A stretch of DNA of 18,252 nucleotides from an uncultured Garciella sp. (GCA_900555725.1 USMD01000032.1:1-18252); one strand, 5' to 3'. Positions 6,518-15,099 are shown, counted from the first letter of the stretch. Translations and numbers: made by a program. The notes: a model not told the origin generated them from the sequence alone.

Positions 6518-7225
6518 TTGAAAAAACCAAAGGGATTGATTGCTAAGGAAATTCCTGTATTTGGGGAAGAGTATATTGAAAAATACTGTAATTATGAAAA
6601 GATACAAGAAGGTAGCTATGAAAAATTATTAAATAAGGTAGAAGACAAGGAAGGCTTACTTTTAACGGGCATTCCCATTGATGAAAATCTATTGAATCAT
6701 GCTCCCAATCTTAAGGCAGTTAGTAATATTTCTGTTGGATACAATAACTTTGACCTTAAGGTAATGAAAGAAAGAGGGGTCATTGGAACCCATATCCCAG
6801 AGGTTTTAGATGATACTGTAGCCGACTTAATTTTTACTTTAATCTTTGCCAGTGCTAGAAGGGTGACCGAGTTAGATACATATGTAAAGGATGGAAAATG
6901 GGATGGCTTAGAAGAGATATCCCTCTTTGGAAAGGATGTACATCATGCAACCCTAGGAATTATTGGTATGGGAAGAATTGGAGAGGCGGTAGCTAAAAGG
7001 GCAAGGTTAGGCTTTGATATGGAAGTTCTTTACTATAATCGTACAAGAAAACATGAGGTAGAAGAAAATCTAGGAGGTCAATATACTGATTTTAAAACCC
7101 TATTACCCAATATAGTCACCTTACCTCATATTGGATCAGCTACTGAAAAAACTAGGGGAGATATGGCTTGGATATCAAGTCGTCGTTTTGTATTATTTAT
7201 TATAAAGGTAAATCCTTTTTCTTAA
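6518..7225 (+). pseudogene. D-2-hydroxyacid dehydrogenase (glyoxylate reductase-like), internally deleted
   Basis: The reading frame has 235 codons against about 320 for the family. The TTG start is supported by GGAGGTG 7 nt upstream. Residues 1-195 carry the substrate-binding start and the NAD-binding Rossmann motif GMGRIG (150-155). At about residue 196 the sequence jumps from DFKTLL straight to PNIVTLPHIGSATEKT, skipping about 85-90 residues that normally hold the catalytic arginine (SRG motif) and glutamate; only the catalytic histidine (H204) remains. After about residue 218 the family sequence is lost and the frame runs into a repeat relic and the 3' end of the converging permease gene, ending at 7225. 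The product could not be a working dehydrogenase. The parent gene probably reduced glyoxylate or another 2-keto acid. Confidence 0.85.
7175..7202. repeat. Relic of palindromic element 1
   Basis: This 28-nt segment aligns to 3489-3515 of element 1 with 24 of 28 columns identical, including a run of ten (TCAAGTCGTC) and the AT-rich end TTTATTA. It lies exactly where the dehydrogenase pseudogene loses its family sequence, and it contains the stop codon of the permease on the opposite strand (7202-7200). The match was aligned by eye; chance is possible in AT-rich DNA but the GC-containing ten-mer makes it less likely. Confidence 0.5.
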
Positions 7226-8000
7226 AATAAAGTACTCCACTAGCATATAATACAATACTAATGATTAGCAATATCAAGCAAGGAGCAAGGATTCCGCTCT
7301 CTCCAGCTACGATTTTATCGTCGGGAAGCAAGGTAAATAAAGTAAGATATTTAAAAAATTCAATGTCTTCCCCCATATTTCCCAACATGTTAAAAAGAAA
7401 AAATAGTACAGGGATGCCAGCACCTATTGTATAATACCATTTTTTTTCATTAAATAGACAGGCTGACATAAATATAATAGATCCCACAGATAAATGCAAT
7501 AAAGTGGTACTTATATTTAATAACAGATATTTTTTTATATCTAGTTCTTCAGGAAACATGGTTTCACTGGCAATAATTCCTATGACAGTAATAATAGCCA
7601 TTAGAAGGATGATGTTGATGATAATGGATAAAAGCTGGGTAATAATAATTTTTGTTCTAGAATTAGGACTAGCAAGCAGACAGGCCATAGATCCACTATC
7701 CACATAGCGTACAATGAGTTTGCTTACCAAAATAATGCTATAAACCATGGGAAATACCAACATAATAAAGCCATAAAGATAGATTTGAATAAATTCTATT
7801 AAGCTTTCTCCAACTCCTGACATACCAAAGGCTGTCATCATTTCTGGTAAAGCTTGTTGGTAATCCTGGAGCATATATGCTATGGAAGGATCAAACATGT
7901 AAATAATAATGGTTGTATACATAGCCATAATAGCTATAAAAAGAATCATGATTTTGAAAGAAATAGTCATATTGTTTTTGAAAAGGGGAAAAGAAATCAT
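7200..8000 (-). CDS. ABC-2 type transporter permease subunit
   Basis: A 266-residue membrane protein with about six hydrophobic segments, beginning with a short cytoplasmic start (FPLFKNNMT) and a first helix at about residues 15-35. A large extracytoplasmic loop follows it (about 36-65), as in ABC-2 permeases of YhaP/BcrB type. It would form the export channel with the ATPase encoded just upstream, moving a drug, peptide or lipid out of the cell. The ATG overlaps the ATPase stop codon (ATGA, 7997-8000), and GGAGGTGG lies inside the ATPase 3' end. The last codons and the stop lie in a relic of a palindromic repeat, so the C-terminus (FKKKDLPL) may have been altered by that insertion. Confidence 0.85.
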   Translation of the reverse strand: MISFPLFKNNMTISFKIMILFIAIMAMYTTIIIYMFDPSIAYMLQDYQQALPEMMTAFGMSGVGESLIEFIQIYLYGFIMLVFPMVYSIILVSKLIVRYVDSGSMACLLASPNSRTKIIITQLLSIIINIILLMAIITVIGIIASETMFPEELDIKKYLLLNISTTLLHLSVGSIIFMSACLFNEKKWYYTIGAGIPVLFFLFNMLGNMGEDIEFFKYLTLFTLLPDDKIVAGESGILAPCLILLIISIVLYASGVLYFKKKDLPL

Positions 8001-8884
8001 GCTTTACCACCTCCATAAAAATGTAAAAATATTTCTTCTAATGTTTGGGTCTGTATATTCATATCTTCTATAGGATATTTTGCAATTTGTTTTATAAAGT
8101 CAGAAACGTTCTTTCCAACAGAGACCATTACCTCACTACCTTTTCTTTTTAAGATCTTGAAACCTTGGAGGGTAAAGGTATTTGCTATTTCAGAATTAGG
8201 AAAGGTAAGTATATATTTTTTACTTTTCTTGTTTTTTAGTTCTTCTATATTTTCAATAGCTATAATTCGACCCTCTCGAATAATAGCTGCTCGATCACAG
8301 GTTTTTTCAATCTCTTCAAAGATATGGGAAGACATAAAAATGGTTTTTCCCTTTTTCTTTTCTTCTAAAATTAACTCAATAAAACGGTTTTGCATCAGTG
8401 GGTCTAATCCACTTGTGGGTTCATCTAGAATAAGGATATCAGGATTTCCCATGAAAGCACAGATAATACCTACTTTTTGTTTCATGCCCTTGGACATCTT
8501 TTTAACCTTTCCCCTAGGGTCTAGTTCAAATCTCTCCATCAGCTCTTTTATTCTAGTTCTATCTTTAATTCCCTTCATATCAGCAATAAAGTCCAGCAAT
8601 TTTTTCCCACTCATGTCCTCTAGAAAGGCAATTTCTCCTGCTAAATACCCTAGCTTTTCCTGTATGGACGGGGCATCTTTAAAACAGTCCATCCTCATTA
8701 TGCTACAAGAGCCATGGTCAGGGCGAATAAAGCCCATAAGATTTCGGATGGTTGTGGTTTTTCCTGCACCATTGGGGCCAAGGAATCCAAAAACTTCTCC
8801 TTCTTTTACTGAAAGATTTACATCGAAGATTCCCTTATTGTTGCCATAGTCTTTCGTAACATGGTGAATCTCAATCATATTCAT
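7997..8884 (-). CDS. ABC transporter ATP-binding protein (exporter type)
   Basis: A 295-residue cytoplasmic ATPase. Walker A is GPNGAGKTT at residues 36-44, the signature is the variant MSKGMKQK (about 131-138), and Walker B followed by the D-loop is ILILDEPTSGLDP (about 153-165). The H-loop is SSHIFEE. A C-terminal extension of about 80 residues resembles that of BcrA/CcmA-like ATPases. It should energise the ABC-2 permease encoded downstream. An AGGAGG site 10 nt before the ATG sits inside the TetR gene, whose stop codon overlaps the start (ATGA). Tight coupling of regulator, ATPase and permease indicates one transcript. Substrate unknown. Confidence 0.92.
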   Translation of the reverse strand: MNMIEIHHVTKDYGNNKGIFDVNLSVKEGEVFGFLGPNGAGKTTTIRNLMGFIRPDHGSCSIMRMDCFKDAPSIQEKLGYLAGEIAFLEDMSGKKLLDFIADMKGIKDRTRIKELMERFELDPRGKVKKMSKGMKQKVGIICAFMGNPDILILDEPTSGLDPLMQNRFIELILEEKKKGKTIFMSSHIFEEIEKTCDRAAIIREGRIIAIENIEELKNKKSKKYILTFPNSEIANTFTLQGFKILKRKGSEVMVSVGKNVSDFIKQIAKYPIEDMNIQTQTLEEIFLHFYGGGKA

Positions 8885-9504
8885 GATAAAAATTCCTCCT
8901 TATAAGAAACTTGTCGTAGCAAAGTGGACCATCTTTTGCATTTCTTCATAATTTCTTCCAAATCAATAGAAAGTCCTTTATTGCGTCTTTCATGCATATA
9001 CCCGTCAGTCATCCATATAAGCATATGATATATTTCTTTAGGATTTACACTGTCTTTGAATTTAGAAAAATCAACGTTCTGAAAATAATCTGTAAAACTA
9101 CTTGACGTTGCATTTTGCATCAAAATATTTAAATCCTCAGAAATTTCTTCTTTTTGTGAGTAGAAGGAACGTACTACAAAATCAAGAAGATATGGAGTTT
9201 TGGCAAGAATTTGGACTTTACTTTTAGCAGCATATTCTAGTAGTTCAAAAAAATCTTTGATTTCAGAAAAATGCTGGTCTAGTATTTGTTCTTTGATTTT
9301 ATTGGTACTATAATCAAAAAGAAATAGGTATAAGGATTTTTTATTATGAAAGTAATAGAATAATAGTCCTTTGGAAATTCCAGCCTTTAGGGCGATATCA
9401 TCTGTAACAGCTCTTTTATATTCATTTTGAGAAAAGACTTCCAAGGCAGCATTGATAATACGTAATTGTTTTTCTTCTGGAAGCTTAAAAAACTGCTCAT
9501 TCAT
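8881..9504 (-). CDS. TetR/AcrR family transcriptional regulator
   Basis: A 207-residue DNA-binding repressor. The N-terminal TetR helix-turn-helix spans about residues 33-52 (AVTDDIALKAGISKGLLFYYF), followed by the usual NKKSLYLF segment. The C-terminal ligand and dimerisation domain is family-typical in size but not recognisable in detail. The ATG has AGGAG 6 nt upstream. It is the first gene of the operon with the ABC exporter, and an inverted repeat at 9542-9570 overlaps its own promoter. It most likely represses its own operon and lets go when it binds a substrate of the exporter. Confidence 0.92.
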   Translation of the reverse strand: MNEQFFKLPEEKQLRIINAALEVFSQNEYKRAVTDDIALKAGISKGLLFYYFHNKKSLYLFLFDYSTNKIKEQILDQHFSEIKDFFELLEYAAKSKVQILAKTPYLLDFVVRSFYSQKEEISEDLNILMQNATSSSFTDYFQNVDFSKFKDSVNPKEIYHMLIWMTDGYMHERRNKGLSIDLEEIMKKCKRWSTLLRQVSYKEEFLS

Positions 9505-9541
9505 GGTATTCTCCTTTCCAACCTATAGGGTTTAATCTATT

Positions 9542-9570
9542 TGGTCAATTATAGTATATTTCATTGACTA
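9542..9570 (-). promoter_or_regulatory. Promoter with probable TetR operator
   Basis: TGGTCAAT (9542-9549) and ATTGACTA (9563-9570) form a 7-of-8 inverted repeat with 13 bp between the arms. A -10 box TATAAT on the minus strand (9553-9548) lies between and overlaps the left arm. Its position 40 bp before the TetR start fits autorepression. No good -35 box is visible. Confidence 0.6.
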
Positions 9571-9701
9571 TTTTTTTCAAGCCTTTTCAAAAGCTAAAAA
9601 CTATATTGTGGAAAATACAAAGGGATCGGAAGATATTGATCCTTGCGCATTAGAAAAAGAAGTCTTTGATTTTGAAGCTATGCAAGAAGAGTTTTCATTG
9701 A

Positions 9702-10754
9702 TTATGATAGGAAACCTAACAATTTCAGAATTTCGGCAGCAATATTTCTTTCCTTTCCTCTGTAGGGATAACAGTGAATGTGGATGGCTGGATTGAAATT
9801 TAGTTCAATAATACCATAGGAAGAGTTTTCATTCCTATAATCCTCTATCATCATATCTACTCCACAAATATTGGCGCCTACTGCTCTACAGGCTTGTACA
9901 GCGATTTTTTTAAATCGATCGGGGATAACGTCGGTATAGTCGATGCTGTCTCCTCCAGTGCTGATGTTAGAATTTTCCCTTAGATAAACCACTTCTCCTT
10001 CTTGGGGGATAAAGTCAAAATTCTTACCTTGCTGTTTTAAGAATAAGGCTGCATTTTTATCCAAGTTGATTTTTTCTAAAGGAGTAATATAATGATATCC
10101 CCTTAGGGGATCTTGGTTTTTGATTTCTACCAATTCCCTTATGGTTTTTTCTCCATCTCCTATGACATTAGCAGGAACCCGATGAAGGATGCCACAGACC
10201 TTATTTCCAATGACCAAAAAGCGATATTCTTTTCCCGGTATAAATTCTTCCACTAAAATGGTATTATCATGTTCAAAGGCTATTTTACATGCCTGGAGGA
10301 TGTCCTGTTCACTGGCTCCTTCTTTGAAGATATTAATGCCAATGCCAAAATTAGTAGATTTTGGTTTTACTACCATAGGTTTTGCCAGCCAATCCTTTAC
10401 AAGATTTTGGACCGCATCCATAGAATGAAGTTCCATTCCCTGGGGCACTAGGATTCCTTCATCTTGAAGGACCTTTTTGGTAACACTTTTGTTTTCCATG
10501 ATCAATACGGATATATAGGTGTCCTTAGAGGTTTTAGTAGCTTGTTTTACATATTCTACTCTATGGTCTTTTTTTAGAGAAATAAAGTTTTCCTTTCGAT
10601 CTAAAATCTCTACCAAAATTCCCCTTTTTAGAGCTTCCTTCATTAAAATTTGAGTGGATAATTCTAAATCTTCGTAACCTTCTAGCTGAAATCTATTTGT
10701 AAAAAGCTTAGATGGATTTTCTTTGCCATTTGTTTTTTTATTGTTCTCTAGCAT
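9702..10754 (-). CDS. GshF-type ATP-grasp glutathione synthetase domain, stand-alone
   Basis: About 350 residues that match only the C-terminal half of the two-domain glutathione synthase GshF (usually about 750 residues): the entry region LELSTQILMKEALKRGI, YVKQATKTSKD, then ATP-grasp motifs LVEEFIPGKEYRFLVI, CGVDMMIED and the Mg-binding ELNFNPAIHIHCYP. The gamma-glutamylcysteine synthetase half is absent here, and the upstream space is occupied by a MATE gene. The protein could ligate gamma-glutamylcysteine to glycine, or join another dipeptide or amino acid. Two starts are possible (10760 and 10754); I prefer 10754 because AAAGGA is then 8 nt away. It overlaps the MATE gene by 17 nt and is probably translated coupled to it. 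Confidence 0.8.
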   Translation of the reverse strand: MLENNKKTNGKENPSKLFTNRFQLEGYEDLELSTQILMKEALKRGILVEILDRKENFISLKKDHRVEYVKQATKTSKDTYISVLIMENKSVTKKVLQDEGILVPQGMELHSMDAVQNLVKDWLAKPMVVKPKSTNFGIGINIFKEGASEQDILQACKIAFEHDNTILVEEFIPGKEYRFLVIGNKVCGILHRVPANVIGDGEKTIRELVEIKNQDPLRGYHYITPLEKINLDKNAALFLKQQGKNFDFIPQEGEVVYLRENSNISTGGDSIDYTDVIPDRFKKIAVQACRAVGANICGVDMMIEDYRNENSSYGIIELNFNPAIHIHCYPYRGKERNIAAEILKLLGFLS

Positions 10755-12066
10755 TTTCATATTCCTTTCCTACACTGATTTTATATACGAAGTAGGCTAC
10801 TACTCCTTTAAAGGCACTGGAGAGGGAGATACTCATCCAAACCCCATTGACTCCAATGAATTGGGAGAAAAATAGCGCCATAGGGATTCTTAAGCTAGTA
10901 AATATAATGCTTATGATAGATGGGATCTTTGGTTTCCCAATGCCGGTAAATAACCCATTGGAGATCATTTCTATGGCACTAAAAATTTCGGAAAAGGCAA
11001 TGATACTCAAATAGGCGGAGGCAATGGATATGGGATTTTCCTCACGAATGAACAATCGAATAATAGGCACGTTTAAAAATAGAAATACTAAGGTTACACA
11101 TCCAGAATAAAGAATTCCGATTTTTAATGCCGATCGATACCCCTCTAAAATTCTTTTATATTTTTTGGCTCCAAAGTTCTGTCCAGTGAAGGAGGCCACA
11201 GCACCATTGAGCCCTCCTATTACCATATAAGTAACAGATTCAATTTGCAGTCCTATCTTTTGGGCGGCGATGGCATCAGAGCCATAGACTGCAATCACCT
11301 TTGCCAGTAGGATATTAATAATGGTAAAAAGAATCCTTTGAAAGGCATTGGGAATTCCTAAGGTGACAATCTCCTTTATTTTTGCGGACTCTATACCTTG
11401 CTCCTGATGAAATTTAAAATTCCCTTTAGAGAAAATTAAAAATAAAATAAAGATAGAAATATTGGCACATAGGGTACCTAAGGCTGCTCCAATCACTCCA
11501 AAATCTAATCCATAAATAAAGATAGGATCGAATATAGTATTGATCAAAATTCCCATAGCATTGATTTTAAAAGCTAATTTGTTATCTCCATAACTACCCA
11601 ATAATCTTGTATATAAAACATTAAAAAAATTAAAAAATAATATGAAAGCGTGGAGAGCTAAATAGTCATAAGCATCCCTTTCTACTATAGGATTGCCAAG
11701 ATCTAAAAATCCTATGAGACTTTTTCCTCCTAGGACTAAAAGAAGGCCATAGGCGATAGCCAGGAGCAGGTTAATGGCAGTGCCTGCATTGATGTATTTT
11801 TTTACTTCGATTTGATTTTTTTCTCCCAATGCATGGGCTACCTTGATTCCCGTCCCGATAACCACCAAGGCATTAATAGCATAGCCAAGATTTATGAAAA
11901 AGCTAGAGGATCCAATACTGGCAACGGCATCACTCCCAAGGCCTCCTACCAATAACATATCTACGATATTATAAGTAAATTGCAAAAGGGAGCTACCCAT
12001 AATAGGTAAAGCCAATTTTGTTAAAACCGATGGAACCTTTCCTTTGGTCAAATCTATATTTTTCAT
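10738..12066 (-). CDS. MATE family efflux transporter
   Basis: A membrane antiporter of about 442 residues with two homologous bundles of six helices. Motifs typical of bacterial MATE proteins are visible: the start LTKGKVPSVLTKLALPIMGSSLL, VDMLLVGGLGSDAVASIG in the first bundle, and the second-bundle equivalent GGLNGAVASFTGQNFGAKK. It would export organic cations, drugs or metabolites against sodium or protons. An in-frame TTG further upstream (12096) lacks a ribosome site; the ATG at 12066 has GGAG 8 nt before it and starts the conserved region. A promoter lies at 12102-12130. Its 3' end overlaps the ATP-grasp ligase gene, suggesting that the ligase product, or a related peptide, might be a transported compound; this is only inference. 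Confidence 0.92.
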   Translation of the reverse strand: MKNIDLTKGKVPSVLTKLALPIMGSSLLQFTYNIVDMLLVGGLGSDAVASIGSSSFFINLGYAINALVVIGTGIKVAHALGEKNQIEVKKYINAGTAINLLLAIAYGLLLVLGGKSLIGFLDLGNPIVERDAYDYLALHAFILFFNFFNVLYTRLLGSYGDNKLAFKINAMGILINTIFDPIFIYGLDFGVIGAALGTLCANISIFILFLIFSKGNFKFHQEQGIESAKIKEIVTLGIPNAFQRILFTIINILLAKVIAVYGSDAIAAQKIGLQIESVTYMVIGGLNGAVASFTGQNFGAKKYKRILEGYRSALKIGILYSGCVTLVFLFLNVPIIRLFIREENPISIASAYLSIIAFSEIFSAIEMISNGLFTGIGKPKIPSIISIIFTSLRIPMALFFSQFIGVNGVWMSISLSSAFKGVVAYFVYKISVGKEYENAREQ

Positions 12067-12101
12067 TGAAAAACTCCATTTCATAGGTAAATTCAATAAA
12101 T

Positions 12102-12130
12102 AGCATATAACTTTTCCCTTTTTATATCAA
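12102..12130 (-). promoter_or_regulatory. Probable promoter of the MATE-ligase operon
   Basis: On the minus strand TTGATA (12130-12125) and TATGCT (12107-12102) are 17 bp apart, about 36 bp before the MATE start. The -10 box matches consensus at four of six positions, so the call is moderate. Confidence 0.5.
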
Positions 12131-12164
12131 GAAATTCCCCTTTCACTCTTGAAAAGACTAAGAG

Positions 12165-12208
12165 AAAGAGGTTATCCTTAAACCGTTGTTCTTAAGGATA
12201 ACCTCTTT
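12165..12208 (-). terminator. Terminator hairpin after opuFB
   Basis: A perfect 17-bp inverted repeat, AAAGAGGTTATCCTTAA (12165-12181) and its complement (12192-12208), with a 10-nt loop. It begins 21 bp after the opuFB stop. On the minus strand the 3' arm ends in CCTCTTT and is followed by CTCTTAG and TTTT, a weak U-rich tail. It separates the opu operon from the MATE operon. Confidence 0.75.
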
Positions 12209-12229
12209 GATAGGAATGACTTTATTTAT

Positions 12230-13816
12230 TTAGTTATTTTGTAATAGGCCTTGTTCTTCTAAGAAATCATGAGCAACATCTTGGGGTTGTTCTTGTAGTT
12301 CATCTACCCTATAATTAAGTTCTATCATTACCTCGTCGGTTAAAACTTTTCCTAGTTCAGCTAGGATCGGTTCAATCTCCGGATGCTCTTTTAACACTTC
12401 GTCCCTTACAATAGGAATAGCATAGTAAGGAGGAAAGAAGTTTTTATCATCTTCTAGTAGCACAAGATTGAATTTTTTCAATAGACCATCTGTAGAAAAG
12501 GCATCAGTCACGTCTGTTTTTCCATTGGTAAGGGCTATATATTTATTGGAACCATTGATACCTGTTTCATTTTGAAATTTTAATCCATAGTGTTTGGTAA
12601 GCCCTAGGATTCCATCTTCTCTGTTCAAGAATTCTAAGCTAGATCCGATGGTGAACTGATCTGCTATCTGGGTTAAATCACTAATGGTTTTGAGGTTATA
12701 TTTTTGGGCTGTTTCTTGGGTTACTGCTAAGATATAGGTATTATTAAAATTCATTTGCTTTAATACATCAATGTCATATTTCTCTTTAAAATCCTTTTTC
12801 ACTGTATTGTATACTTTATTCATATCCATGTCTGTAATAAAAGGATAGTTTAAAGTATTTCCGTAGGCGTTTCCAGTGTATTCTAGATACATATCGATAT
12901 CCCCTGATTTTAAGGCATTAAAGCATACCTGGTTATCTCCTAGATTAGGCTTTCGATTTACCGTGAGATCCGTTCGATCCTCAATTAATTCTGCCATTAA
13001 GTGGGTCATGATATGTTGTTCAGTAAAATTCTTTCCTCCAATGGTAATGGATTGACCTGAGGTAGCGCCATTGACAATGCCAGTAAAGACAAAGATTAAG
13101 ATAAGAAGAATTGCCGTAGAAGACAATATTATTTTTTGCCTTTTTCTTTTTTGGACTACTATTTTTTTAGAAGTATCCTTAGTATTTTGCAAGCTAATGG
13201 GAGTCACTAGTTTCTCAATTAATCCAAAGAAATAATCTACTAATAGGGCTAAAATACATGCAGGGATAGCACCGGCTAAAATTTGGGCATTATTTACGGT
13301 ACTAATACCAGTAAAGATTAAAAATCCTAATCCTCCAGCTCCTATAAATGCTGCCATTGTCATAAGTCCTACCGCTGTAACAGAAGAGATACGAACCCCT
13401 GCCATGATTACAGGAAGGGCCAAAGGAATCTGGACTCTGATTAATACCTGGGATCTAGTTAATCCGATTGCCTTTGCAGATTCCAAGGTGTCTTTATCAA
13501 TACTTGTAATTCCCGTATAGGTATTCTTGATAATAGGTAAAAGGGAATATAAGATAACAATGACTATAGCAGGTAAGGAACCAATTCCCAATAGAGGGAT
13601 GGCAAGACCTAATAGAGCTATACTTGGAATGGACTGGACCACATTTGCAATCCCTACTACAGTTTTACTTGCATTTTTAAAGTAACTAATTAAAATTCCT
13701 AGAGGCACTCCAACCAATACCGCTAATCCTATGGCAACGGCCGTAAGGGTAATGTGCTCAATGGTAAGGGAAATCACTTGATCTATATTTGTTGATATAT
13801 ATTTGATTACTTCCAT
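12230..13816 (-). CDS. opuFB: Glycine betaine/choline-type ABC permease fused to substrate-binding domain
   Basis: A 528-residue fusion. Residues 1-210 form a five- or six-helix permease with the EAA-loop region ESAKAIGLTRSQVLIRVQIPLALP (112-135) that contacts the ATPase. A basic linker (KRKRQK, 224-229) and a further membrane helix (230-250) then anchor an external binding domain (about 257-528) of the ProX/OpuCC type, with GGKNFTEQ, DMYLEYTG, NNTYILAV and PPYYAIPIV motifs. It imports betaine, carnitine, choline or similar osmoprotectants. The same one-chain layout is known for OpuF-type systems. The start ATG follows the opuFA stop directly, with GGAGG inside the opuFA 3' end. Substrate specificity cannot be fixed by eye. 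Confidence 0.93.
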   Translation of the reverse strand: MEVIKYISTNIDQVISLTIEHITLTAVAIGLAVLVGVPLGILISYFKNASKTVVGIANVVQSIPSIALLGLAIPLLGIGSLPAIVIVILYSLLPIIKNTYTGITSIDKDTLESAKAIGLTRSQVLIRVQIPLALPVIMAGVRISSVTAVGLMTMAAFIGAGGLGFLIFTGISTVNNAQILAGAIPACILALLVDYFFGLIEKLVTPISLQNTKDTSKKIVVQKRKRQKIILSSTAILLILIFVFTGIVNGATSGQSITIGGKNFTEQHIMTHLMAELIEDRTDLTVNRKPNLGDNQVCFNALKSGDIDMYLEYTGNAYGNTLNYPFITDMDMNKVYNTVKKDFKEKYDIDVLKQMNFNNTYILAVTQETAQKYNLKTISDLTQIADQFTIGSSLEFLNREDGILGLTKHYGLKFQNETGINGSNKYIALTNGKTDVTDAFSTDGLLKKFNLVLLEDDKNFFPPYYAIPIVRDEVLKEHPEIEPILAELGKVLTDEVMIELNYRVDELQEQPQDVAHDFLEEQGLLQNN

Positions 13817-14947
13817 TTATAGCACCTCCTCGTCATTATCAATGTATTGCTCGCTTAAGGTAGTAATTAGACTGCCTTGGGTGACCAGACCTTTTAAAAT
13901 CCCTTCCTCATTTAATACTGGGATTTCTGATATATTATTTTCATTGATTACTTTCAAAATATCTACGATAGAATCTTCAGGATTGGCACTGGCAAAGTCC
14001 TTTAACATCACATTTTTTACTTCAATGGAGCGATCTTTTTGTTTTTGGATTTGTTTGGGCTTGATGATTCCCTGGATCTTTTTGGTTTTTGGATCAATGA
14101 CGATGAGACTATTGACCTTGGAAATGCGCATTTTTTCTAAGCATTTTGATAAGGAAAGATCTGGAGTACAGGTAACAGGTTTTTTAATCATAATATCTTT
14201 AGCTCGAATATATTCAGGAGATTCCCAAATTCTATTTTCCCCAATGAATTCTGATACAAAATTATTAGCGGGATTTTTCAAGATGTTTTCTGGAATATCA
14301 TATTGTACAATCTTGCCCCTATTCATAATACAGATTTTATCTGCAATTTTAATGGCTTCTGTCATATCATGGGTTACAAAGACGATAGTCTTTTTTACCT
14401 TTTTTTGTAGGTTAACCAGTTCATCTTGCAATTGATTCCTTGTGATAGGATCTAGGGCAGAAAAGGGTTCATCCATAAGGATGATGTCAGGATCTAAGGC
14501 AAAGGCCCTAGCAAATCCTACTCTTTGTTGCTGTCCACCACTTAGCTCGTTAGGATATCGATTTAGAAGGTCCTGATCTAATCCAATCATTTCCATAAGT
14601 TCCTGTGTACGTTGATTGATTTTTTGTTTGGAAACCTTTTCTACTTTTGGAATGATTTCAATATTTTCTTTTATAGTCATATGGGGAAAGAGACCAGTTT
14701 GTTGAATAACATAACCAATATTTCTACGAAGTTTTATGGGATCCTTGTTAGTAATATCTTCTCCATCAATGAAGATTTTACCAGATGTGGGTTTCATTAG
14801 TTTATTAATCATCTTTAAAGTTGTAGTTTTACCACATCCACTTAGTCCTATCAATACAACCAATTGTCCCCTTTCAATTTCAAAGGACAAATCTGATAGG
14901 ATGGTGGTATCCTTAAATTTCTTTATTACATTTTGAAATTTTATCAT
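13817..14947 (-). CDS. opuFA: Glycine betaine/choline-type ABC transporter ATPase with CBS domains
   Basis: A 376-residue ATPase of the OpuCA/OpuAA/ProV group. Near the N-terminus is Walker A (GLSGCGKTT, where PSGCGKTT is more usual), then the Q-loop, LSGGQQQR signature (about 135-142), Walker B ILMDEP (about 156-161) and the H-loop THDMTEA. Residues from about 250 to 370 hold two CBS domains (AKDIMIKKPVTCTP and VKNVMLKDFASANPEDS), which in this family sense ionic strength or nucleotides and gate osmolyte uptake. A TTG just upstream is also in frame, but the ATG at 14947 has AGGAG 7 nt before it. Transcribed with opuFB from a strong promoter at 14983-15011. Confidence 0.93.
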   Translation of the reverse strand: MIKFQNVIKKFKDTTILSDLSFEIERGQLVVLIGLSGCGKTTTLKMINKLMKPTSGKIFIDGEDITNKDPIKLRRNIGYVIQQTGLFPHMTIKENIEIIPKVEKVSKQKINQRTQELMEMIGLDQDLLNRYPNELSGGQQQRVGFARAFALDPDIILMDEPFSALDPITRNQLQDELVNLQKKVKKTIVFVTHDMTEAIKIADKICIMNRGKIVQYDIPENILKNPANNFVSEFIGENRIWESPEYIRAKDIMIKKPVTCTPDLSLSKCLEKMRISKVNSLIVIDPKTKKIQGIIKPKQIQKQKDRSIEVKNVMLKDFASANPEDSIVDILKVINENNISEIPVLNEEGILKGLVTQGSLITTLSEQYIDNDEEVL

Positions 14948-14982
14948 CAATGTTCTCCTTTCATCAAAAAAATAACAACCTA

Positions 14983-15011
14983 ATTTTATATTAAGATTGT
15001 CATTTAGTCAA
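14983..15011 (-). promoter_or_regulatory. Sigma-A promoter of opuFA-opuFB
   Basis: On the minus strand TTGACT (15011-15006) and TAAAAT (14988-14983) are separated by 17 bp, about 36 bp before the opuFA start. The region is shared with the divergent prenyltransferase gene, whose own promoter I cannot place with confidence. Confidence 0.75.
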
Positions 15012-15099
15012 GGGAAAAAGGAAATTCTTTTCTTCTTTAGCATGTTTATTATTTTCCTTTTATGGAATACTATTAGAAACATGATAAGGGTGTGAATAT

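Noticed and set aside
9608..9796. Short plus-strand frame (62 codons, GTG start) between the TetR promoter and the ligase 3' end
   Set aside because: Its first 30 residues (GSEDIDPCALEKEVFDFEAM) look somewhat protein-like and could be a gene fragment, but there is no ribosome site, it runs into the ligase gene antisense, and I recognise no family.
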